Shown in pieces: positions 7,510 to 12,395 of a DNA stretch of 12,395 nucleotides. How positions within the stretch are numbered: position 1 is the first letter of the stretch; every line of letters begins with the position of its first letter. Source of the stretch: XYA12-FULL-58-9 sp001798605 (GTDB lineage: Bacteria > Myxococcota > XYA12-FULL-58-9); NCBI GenBank assembly GCA_036736205.1, contig DAINMX010000206.1:1-12395 (forward strand), given 5' to 3'. The notes under the pieces were generated by a model. That model was not told where the DNA came from. It searched no databases and saw nothing but the letters and a program-made list of their open reading frames with translations. The position numbers and the translations under genes are program-made.

Positions 7510-7567
7510 GGGACTGCAACACAGAACCAGGTGAAGACGCCCGAATCCACGTGTCGCTGAAAGATGG

Positions 7568-7573
7568 AAAGGA
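7568..7573 (+). promoter_or_regulatory. Ribosome binding site of the pseudo-receiver-PilZ gene
   Basis: AAAGGA sits 7 bases before the ATG at 7581. The frame is open upstream through the repeat and gap, but this site marks the ATG as the start and leaves the repeat untranslated. Confidence 0.6.
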
Positions 7574-7580
7574 TTTGGCC

Positions 7581-8318
7581 ATGAGTCAACGCAAAGGCGG
7601 CAATCGATTGAGATGTCTGGTTATCGCCGACCCGTCAAGAACGACGGCGGATCATATTGCTGCACAAACTCACCGTTTGGCAGAGACAGCCTTGTGCACT
7701 ACCAGCGGCGACGAGACCGTGCTTTTTGTGTCGCAGCACGCACCCGAGATGGTGATCTTATCTGTGGATGTCCAGTGGCCCACCCCTGCGGAGCTCATCT
7801 CGAGTTTGCGGCGGCTCAAGAAAGATGTGTTTGTCGTCGCGGTTTATCGGGAGATGTCGCTAGCCGGGCTGCGGCGGTTGAAGATGGACGGGGCGGACGA
7901 GATCATCTCACAGCCGATCGATTTCGCAATGCTGTATGGCTTGGTGTCAAAACGCTTCGGCATTCCGGTCAGGTGTCACAGGCGCTTTTCTGTGGCTCTC
8001 GTGGTTCTGCGCGCCGATGGTGTGTTGGTCGGCAAGACACGCAACCTTTCCGAGGGCGGGATGTTACTCGATTGTGACATTCCTGTGCAGGAGCAACAAT
8101 CTATGCTGGTCGACATCCGGTTGAAGCGCGAAACGAGCGTCCGAGTGCGCGGCGAGGTGCTTGCATTTGATTCGCAAAGCAAGACGGCGCGCATGCGATT
8201 CTCGAATTTGCGAGGCAACGAGCATCAGAATCTGACAGCCTTCTTGCTCGAGTTGGAGCAACGGGGATCGGGGGCAGACGATGAATCAGAGCCTCCGGAA
8301 GAACCGTTGCATGAGTAA
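7581..8318 (+). CDS. Pseudo-receiver-PilZ protein
   Basis: This 245-residue soluble protein has a receiver-like fold (about 10-127) followed by a PilZ domain (about 131-230) and an acidic tail. In the receiver the strand that normally ends in the phospho-acceptor Asp reads MVILSVDVQW, placing Ser61 at that position, and the usual Lys of the KP motif is Gln111 (SQPID). It is therefore unlikely to be phosphorylated in the normal way. The PilZ part has both standard motifs: RCHRR (131-135) and NLSEGG (155-160), so c-di-GMP binding is expected. No DNA-binding or enzymatic part is visible, so it is probably an adaptor that docks on a partner through the receiver-like domain. It lies 285 bases after the HTH-PAS-PilZ gene on the same strand and overlaps the next small ORF by 8 bases. 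An alignment shift of two residues would put Asp63 near the site, so the pseudo-receiver call is likely but not certain. Confidence 0.82.
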   Translation: MSQRKGGNRLRCLVIADPSRTTADHIAAQTHRLAETALCTTSGDETVLFVSQHAPEMVILSVDVQWPTPAELISSLRRLKKDVFVVAVYREMSLAGLRRLKMDGADEIISQPIDFAMLYGLVSKRFGIPVRCHRRFSVALVVLRADGVLVGKTRNLSEGGMLLDCDIPVQEQQSMLVDIRLKRETSVRVRGEVLAFDSQSKTARMRFSNLRGNEHQNLTAFLLELEQRGSGADDESEPPEEPLHE

Positions 8319-8655
8319 GCCGTCCTGCCCCAAGTGTGGAAGCACGAATGTTCGCTGGGCACACCGCCGTGGGTGGGAACGGTTGGTAAGCACCGTACGA
8401 CACGTCTTACGGCTGGTTCTGAGGGGGATGTTGCATGACTGCCACGTGAAGCACCGTCCTTCTCATCTCGTCCAGGTCAAAGGGTTTGCGCAGGCAGATG
8501 TTTGTGACTCTCTCCACGAATTCTCGAGCCCGGAAGCGCAATATCGGCCCACACGACAGACTATGCCGATACCTGGATACGACGTGTGGCCCTCAATCAA
8601 CATGGCGACTCGAAATAGACTTTTTTCATCCATCCAAAGTATTCGCGGAAGTTGA
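8311..8655 (+). CDS. Small zinc-ribbon-like ORF, possibly a frameshifted remnant
   Basis: The first 30 residues (MSKPSCPKCGSTNVRWAHRR) carry one CPxCGS knuckle and a basic stretch followed by WERL, as in small zinc-ribbon proteins. The second Cys pair expected some 20-30 residues later is missing, and the remaining 80 residues look like non-coding sequence. In the +1 frame a Pro-Tyr pair appears at 8393-8398, about where such proteins often have PYRC, followed by a stop nine codons later. This could mean an old frameshift. GGAAG (8297-8301) sits 9 bases before the ATG at 8311, which overlaps the stop of the preceding gene; an ATG at 8281 is also in frame. The 3' end overlaps the convergent receiver-PilZ gene by 59 bases, another hint that the tail is not conserved. 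Function unknown. Confidence 0.4.
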   Translation: MSKPSCPKCGSTNVRWAHRRGWERLVSTVRHVLRLVLRGMLHDCHVKHRPSHLVQVKGFAQADVCDSLHEFSSPEAQYRPTRQTMPIPGYDVWPSINMATRNRLFSSIQSIRGS

Positions 8656-10225
8656 CGTTGGCTTGAACGAACTGTCGGATGGATTGCTCGGTTTCTTCTC
8701 CAAGCTTGAAGAACGCCGCCCCAACGAGGCTCTCGGAGGCTTCTGGCTCTCTCGCAGCTCGGACTACAGTCGCGCGGCAAACGATACTGGGTGTTTCTGG
8801 TAGCTCAAATGCCAGTTGTACCGTTGTGCCGACGGACAATTCGGTCGAGCACGAAAAGAGCATCCCACCACAGCTGATATTGATCATCTGTGCCCTGAAG
8901 TGACTGCCTGGCAGCGTCACGTGCACAGGACTCCTGTGGGCGACCCGAGGACTCTGTCTCATGCGGATGCCGACCCTGTTGCCCACCTCGTTGACCAGAT
9001 GGGCCATGGTAACAGTCGGGTCAATCAACGCGTGGCAAAGGCCCTTCTCGACAAGCGACGAGAGGTCACGCGTTGTGCTCTGCACGATCAATTGTTCTAC
9101 GTTCGGGGGAGAGACCCTTCGCAAACGTGAGAGTGCTTCTTCAGCACCAAGCGTCATGAGAAGGCTCTCGGCCAACACAACGACAGATGCTCCGCAATCG
9201 GTGATGAATCTCTCAGCTGAAGGGATGTCTTGAAACTCGGCAACCTCGATGCCGTTACGACGGAGAAAGTTGCAGTGTTGCAACATCGGATCTCGAGGTA
9301 GACCGATAAGCACGATCCAATTCCGGTCAGGCGATGCCTCGCGCGCCGCGTCTTGGGAGGTCTTCTCGCTAAGCTCCTCCACTAGTTTCGCCAGCGATCT
9401 ACGATCTTCTTTGGAGAGATCAACAAATTCGACACCGAAGCCGGCGTGACCACCGGTCACCCGGGCTTGCTCCGGCAAGACGAGATGGACAACACGGGCC
9501 TTGATCTTCAGCTTCGCTTGTCCTGGGATCAGAAGATTGATTTGGATCACGTCGTCTTGCAGCGGCAGCTTTTCGGTCTTGACGAAGAGCCCACCATTGG
9601 AGATGTTGTGCGTGTATTCGGTCACAAAATCGGTGAGGTTTTGAAACTCGACACTGTATTCCTGTTGCACCCGGATGGCTCGCCGCGGTCCAGAGCTTGC
9701 TTTGGCGACCTCTCGCTCGAATTCCCGCGTCTTTTGTTGCGCCTCAGCCGCAGCATGAACTCCAACGCGCCGGTTCTCGTCAACGGAATGTGAAACTCGA
9801 GTGTCTCGTTTGAGTTTCATTGGCGGGCCAATCGCGATCTCGATTGCCGACAAGTACTCTTTGGCGAGGGATCCTTTTGCAAGGAACCTCGCTTTGAATC
9901 GGCACTTCACGAGCGTTGGTAGATCAACCGCACCCCATGAAATCCCTGACATGCAGAGTATGGGCAGATCATCGTAGCACAGCTCCGAACGAATGGACTG
10001 GCAGAGCTCAAAGCCATCCATGCCGGGAAGCAAGAGCTCGACCACCACCATGCCCGGAATGGTCTTTCTCAGCTCTTCCAGGGCAAGGCGTCCATCGTGG
10101 AAGCCGCAGGCTGAATAGCCACAAGCCCTGGTCACGAGCTTGAGCTCTTCGCGTGTCTCAGGGTCAGAGTCGACGATGAACACGTCCCAGGATTCGAGTT
10201 CCTTGGATTGGCCAGATTTGCCCAT
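8597..10225 (-). CDS. Receiver-PilZ-receiver-PilZ protein
   Basis: This 542-residue soluble protein is built of two receiver-PilZ pairs. Receiver 1 (about 13-133) has the acidic pair Asp19/Asp21, Ser93 and Lys117 in place, but the phospho-acceptor is Glu63 (VVVELLLPGMDG), a natural phosphomimic. PilZ 1 (about 180-285) has RRAIR (181-185) and NISNGG (207-212) and ends in GFGVEFVDLSKEDR, typical of the myxobacterial TIGR02266-type domain. Receiver 2 (about 302-420) is degenerate: Ala352 replaces the Asp and Asp402 the Lys. PilZ 2 (about 424-530) has RVAHR (427-431) and NISCGG (449-454). Both PilZ domains look able to bind c-di-GMP, while neither receiver looks regulated by normal phosphorylation. 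The ATG at 10225 follows GAGAGG 9 bases upstream, with a GGAG nearby. It is transcribed away from the PilZ-receiver gene across a 530-base region and converges on the small zinc-ribbon ORF. No DNA-binding or catalytic domain is present. Confidence 0.85.
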   Translation of the reverse strand: MGKSGQSKELESWDVFIVDSDPETREELKLVTRACGYSACGFHDGRLALEELRKTIPGMVVVELLLPGMDGFELCQSIRSELCYDDLPILCMSGISWGAVDLPTLVKCRFKARFLAKGSLAKEYLSAIEIAIGPPMKLKRDTRVSHSVDENRRVGVHAAAEAQQKTREFEREVAKASSGPRRAIRVQQEYSVEFQNLTDFVTEYTHNISNGGLFVKTEKLPLQDDVIQINLLIPGQAKLKIKARVVHLVLPEQARVTGGHAGFGVEFVDLSKEDRRSLAKLVEELSEKTSQDAAREASPDRNWIVLIGLPRDPMLQHCNFLRRNGIEVAEFQDIPSAERFITDCGASVVVLAESLLMTLGAEEALSRLRRVSPPNVEQLIVQSTTRDLSSLVEKGLCHALIDPTVTMAHLVNEVGNRVGIRMRQSPRVAHRSPVHVTLPGSHFRAQMINISCGGMLFSCSTELSVGTTVQLAFELPETPSIVCRATVVRAAREPEASESLVGAAFFKLGEETEQSIRQFVQANVNFREYFGWMKKVYFESPC

Positions 10226-10261
10226 GTTTGCTTACCTCTCTCCTGTTCTGTCCTGACAATC

Positions 10262-10333
10262 GGCTCTGAGCCACTGCCGAGTGGCAGCCTCGGTCGTCCA
10301 GAGTCCTCATGGTCGGCAGTAGCACTGCCACCA
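10262..10333. repeat. Cluster of small inverted repeats
   Basis: Three perfect short palindromes lie close together: GGCTC-T-GAGCC (10262-10272), GCCACT-GCCG-AGTGGC (10270-10285) and GGCAGT-AGC-ACTGCC (10315-10329, extendable by TGG/CCA outside). The last two share the CACTGCC/GGCAGT word. They could be operator half-sites or RNA hairpins for the divergent PilZ genes. The evidence is positional only. Confidence 0.35.
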
Positions 10334-10743
10334 TCCGCGCCGAGATGTGTGTGATTCCCCTTCGCAATCAGTCCGGCTGTACGTGGCTCGCGTTCGTGCT
10401 TTGGGCATAATATCCCCCGGGCTCCGGATCAAGACTGATACAGGATGACAGCGGTATCGATCACGTATTGGGTCGGCAACCTACCTGGAGGAACGGCACC
10501 GTCGTTGGATCGCGGTATTCCTCGACCCCAGGGTCAACGGAACCCCTGCTCATACACCAGCTTGGTCAGAATCCTTTGGTAAGCGGCCGATATTGCGTGA
10601 ATCCCAGACGGCCCATTCTTTGCATTACTGTCAGACAATCGCGAGCGAGGTGCGTCATGACAGAGAGAAAGAACAACAACCGATTGCGCCGGATCGCGCC
10701 GTCCAAAACAGAGATTATGAGGGCGGGTTTGGACCAAAAGCAC

Positions 10744-10749
10744 AAGGAG
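10744..10749 (+). promoter_or_regulatory. Ribosome binding site deciding the start of the PilZ-receiver gene
   Basis: AAGGAG stands 6 bases before the ATG at 10756, the best site in this frame. The alternative ATG at 10657 has GCGAGG 6 bases upstream and would add 33 polar residues; it remains possible. Confidence 0.5.
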
Positions 10750-10755
10750 AAGGCC

Positions 10756-11472
10756 ATGCAGGCAAACAGATGGGCCTCTGAACGCCGGAAACATGCACGA
10801 TCTAGGATCGGAGCAACCGCCATGGTGCTTCGAGACGGTGTCGTCCAAGGAGAATATCTCGTGGAAAACCTCTGCGCGGGTGGTGCATTGCTGGCGTGTG
10901 GCGGACGTGTTCCAACTCTCGACCAACATCTCCAAATAGTCCTACGAATGCCTCGACGGCCCGCCTTGACACTCAAGGCACAGGTTGTACGGCAAGAATC
11001 TCGCCGGACAGGCGAGACCTTCATCGCACTGGAGTTTGTGCACGTACCCATGTGGATGGAGGACGTGATCCAAAAAGCGGTGGTCTATTCACTCGAGCGC
11101 AAAGAGCTCGTAGGAGGGCCCTCTGTCCTCGTCGTTGACGATTGTCAGAACGTTCGCAAGACGCTGGCGCGCCAGCTCAGCGAACTTGGGCTGCGGTCTA
11201 TTCTGGCAGCGGCCGCACTGGATGCTATGCGCATACTCGACGAGATGCTCGTGGCTCCTGACACGGCACTTGTTGACCTGTTCCTGGGGACGGCTGATGG
11301 TCTGGAGATTTGCGACTACCTGATAGAAGAGCATCCCGGGATCCGGCGCGTGTTGATGTCAGGCCACGTCCGGCCAACGCAGCTCGAGCTTGCCATTGCG
11401 TCTGGGAGGGCACACGCCGTGCTGCATAAGCCATGGGACCGAGAGGAGCTATGCGAGGTCCTGGCGGCATGA
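10756..11472 (+). CDS. PilZ-receiver protein
   Basis: This 238-residue soluble protein has the reverse order of its neighbours: PilZ first (about 8-110), receiver second (about 122-238). The PilZ motifs are RKHAR (11-15) and NLCAGG (38-43), with Cys40 replacing the usual Ser. The receiver is complete: Asp128 and Asp129 (VLVVDD), phospho-acceptor Asp174 (ALVDLFLG), Ser202 (LMSG) and Lys225 (HKPW), so phosphorylation by an unlinked histidine kinase is expected. It may pass a phosphorylation signal to, or receive one from, a c-di-GMP-bound state. No other output domain is present. The next receiver gene starts 38 bases downstream with a similar ribosome-site context (CACAAGGAGAA then GGCCATG in both), suggesting one operon. 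With the alternative start at 10657 the protein would have 271 residues. Confidence 0.8.
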   Translation: MQANRWASERRKHARSRIGATAMVLRDGVVQGEYLVENLCAGGALLACGGRVPTLDQHLQIVLRMPRRPALTLKAQVVRQESRRTGETFIALEFVHVPMWMEDVIQKAVVYSLERKELVGGPSVLVVDDCQNVRKTLARQLSELGLRSILAAAALDAMRILDEMLVAPDTALVDLFLGTADGLEICDYLIEEHPGIRRVLMSGHVRPTQLELAIASGRAHAVLHKPWDREELCEVLAA

Positions 11473-11494
11473 TGGATGGGCGGCTTCAATCTCA

Positions 11495-11501
11495 CAAGGA
11501 G
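11495..11501 (+). promoter_or_regulatory. Ribosome binding site deciding the start of the receiver gene
   Basis: AAGGAGA sits 9 bases before the ATG at 11511. The upstream ATG at 11433 in the same frame lies inside the preceding gene and would add 26 unlikely residues. Confidence 0.6.
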
Positions 11502-11510
11502 AATAGGGCC

Positions 11511-12239
11511 ATGGGATCGAGAGCCTACACCGTGTTGTTTGTCGATGATGACCAGAGCGTCTTGAGAGCCGTGGAGCGGACGCTGAGACACTCTCACTAC
11601 AGAGTCCTGCTCGCGAGCTCCCCTCAAGAGGCTCTATGCGCCTTGGGGACTCAAGCCGTCGACATTGTGGTCAGCGACGAGCGCATGCCAATGATGACCG
11701 GTATCGAACTGCTCGGCAAAGTGAGGCAACGCTTCCCGCACACTGTGCGAATCCTGTTTACGGCCCATGTGGACCAAAGGACCCTGTTGCGCGCGATCAA
11801 TGAAGGAGAAGTCTTCCGCTTCATACCCAAGCCGTATCACCCTCTCGAGCTGTTGGATGCACTCAAGGCAGCCTCGGCGAAGGTCGGACCTAACCCGCCA
11901 AGGGCAGAGAACGCCCTCGGAAGAGCGTCTTGGCCCGTCACAATCGCCAGTGGTCTGCGAGAAAGCGCCACTGCAACAACAGCAGCGGGCTCGGCCTTGA
12001 GCGACCAACCTGGTCGGGAGGAGTTCGAGCCAAACGGGACCGCTGTCCTTCAATCTGAGTCAAGCAACGACGAACAGCAGATCTCCATTTTGGAGGCGGA
12101 TTTTTCTGCGGCCTGGGAGCAGAACATCTTGGGCCTCAAGGCCGCCATCCGCGAGCCGAGCGATTTCCGAAGGAACAGACCGTCAAAAGCACAAGCCAAA
12201 GACAAGTCAACTGGCGGATGCGAGCCGCCAAATGGCTGA
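11511..12239 (+). CDS. Response regulator receiver protein with long polar tail
   Basis: This 242-residue protein has a complete receiver at about 6-125: acidic residues Asp12-Asp14 (FVDDDQ), phospho-acceptor Asp56 (VVSDERMPMMTG), Thr84 (LFTAH) and Lys107 (IPKPY). The DERMP signature and the INEGEVFRFIPKP segment resemble receivers found in RpfG-like and HupR/HoxA-like regulators. Here no HD-GYP, AAA or HTH domain follows. The remaining 115 residues are Ala/Ser/Glu-rich and polar, predicted to be mostly disordered, with one helix-like patch (ISILEADFSAAWEQNILGLKAAI, about 198-220) that could be a docking helix. It is probably a phosphorylation-driven adaptor. It follows the PilZ-receiver gene by 38 bases and precedes another receiver gene by about 70 bases. 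Confidence 0.82.
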   Translation: MGSRAYTVLFVDDDQSVLRAVERTLRHSHYRVLLASSPQEALCALGTQAVDIVVSDERMPMMTGIELLGKVRQRFPHTVRILFTAHVDQRTLLRAINEGEVFRFIPKPYHPLELLDALKAASAKVGPNPPRAENALGRASWPVTIASGLRESATATTAAGSALSDQPGREEFEPNGTAVLQSESSNDEQQISILEADFSAAWEQNILGLKAAIREPSDFRRNRPSKAQAKDKSTGGCEPPNG

Positions 12240-12256
12240 TGCCGTTTAGAAACTTC

Positions 12257-12286
12257 TTGATCGAGACGACATGTTGGCGTCATATT
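12257..12286 (+). promoter_or_regulatory. Weak candidate promoter before the last receiver gene
   Basis: TTGATC (12257-12262) and CATATT (12281-12286) are 18 bases apart, each matching 4 of 6 consensus positions. Such matches occur by chance, and the short gap to the preceding gene also fits co-transcription. Confidence 0.15.
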
Positions 12287-12309
12287 GGATTTCGGCACGG
12301 GGGGTGACG

Positions 12310-12395
12310 ATGGAGACAAACGCCATTCGTAGTGAGCGCTTGAGTGTGCTCGTCGTCGACGACGAGAAGGAAAACCTGGACCTTCTTCGCCGAGT
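12310..12395 (+). CDS. Receiver-domain protein, 3' partial
   Basis: Only 28 codons are in the window. They read METNAIRSER then LSVLVVDDEKENLDLLRR, the first strand and acidic pair (Asp17, Asp18) of a receiver domain, with the DDExxN pattern typical of response regulators and hybrid kinases. A G-rich run (12299-12304) precedes the ATG at 12310; a GTG at 12304 is in frame too. Whether an output domain follows is not visible. It continues the run of receiver genes on this strand. Confidence 0.7.
   Translation, partial: METNAIRSERLSVLVVDDEKENLDLLRR

Larger units (their letters stand above)
10226..10755. other. Divergent intergenic region, 530 bases
   Basis: This stretch lies between two divergently transcribed PilZ genes. 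It holds small inverted repeats at 10262-10333 and an AT-rich GCATAATAT at 10405-10413 in GC-rich surroundings, which resembles a -10 box but has no good -35. An open frame runs from 10468 into the next gene; its residues up to 10656 look non-coding, while 10657-10755 could be an N-terminal extension if the ATG at 10657 is used. Confidence 0.5.

Noticed and set aside
10384..10399. Sigma-54 promoter (TGGC ... TGC)
   Set aside because: The GG to GC spacing is one base off the strict consensus and the downstream element is CGTGC rather than TTGC.
10468..10656. Long N-terminal extension of the PilZ-receiver protein
   Set aside because: Its residues show no domain, and better ribosome sites precede the ATGs at 10657 and 10756.

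Overview
The window reads as a signalling-rich chromosomal segment from a Gram-negative bacterium of the former Deltaproteobacteria, most likely Myxococcota-like. The taxonomic guess rests on three things: PilZ domains of the type first described as a Myxococcus xanthus paralogous family (TIGR02266-like), an XRE-type HTH fused to PAS repeats, and a multi-helix membrane head on a SpoIIE phosphatase. No housekeeping gene, rRNA or tRNA is present to confirm it. Two runs of exactly 100 N (4874-4973 and 7338-7437) are assembly gaps, and each falls inside a short tandem repeat.

Region 1 (2-3373, plus strand): a membrane-anchored SpoIIE/PP2C-type phosphatase cut by the window edge, a small SiaC/STAS-like protein, and a membrane HAMP-class III nucleotide cyclase with a complete adenylate-cyclase catalytic set. 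The close spacing suggests one operon. Region 2 (3378-4496, minus strand): a probable lipoprotein with TPR-like ends, converging on the cyclase gene with 4 bases between the stop codons. Region 3 (4497-5075): a 579-base divergent intergenic stretch with a long imperfect inverted repeat and a 15-bp tandem repeat interrupted by the first gap.

Region 4 (5076-8655, plus strand): an HTH-PAS-PAS-PAS-PAS-PilZ protein whose last codons lie in the first unit of a 24-bp tandem repeat (second gap), then a pseudo-receiver-PilZ protein, then a small zinc-ribbon-like ORF that looks incomplete. Region 5 (8597-10225, minus strand): a receiver-PilZ-receiver-PilZ protein. Region 6 (10226-10755): a divergent intergenic stretch with small inverted repeats. 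Region 7 (10756-12395, plus strand): a PilZ-receiver protein, a stand-alone receiver with a long polar tail, and the start of another receiver gene cut by the window edge.

Taken together, four adjacent genes carry five PilZ domains, the usual c-di-GMP-binding output module, in four different architectures. No GGDEF, EAL, HD-GYP or histidine kinase domain is visible. Receivers with intact phospho-acceptor aspartates sit beside receivers in which that residue is Ser, Glu or Ala. My reading, which is inference, is a signal-integration hub: phosphatase and partner protein controlling a cAMP-forming cyclase on one side, and c-di-GMP-responsive adaptors with phosphorylation-dependent and phosphorylation-independent receivers on the other.
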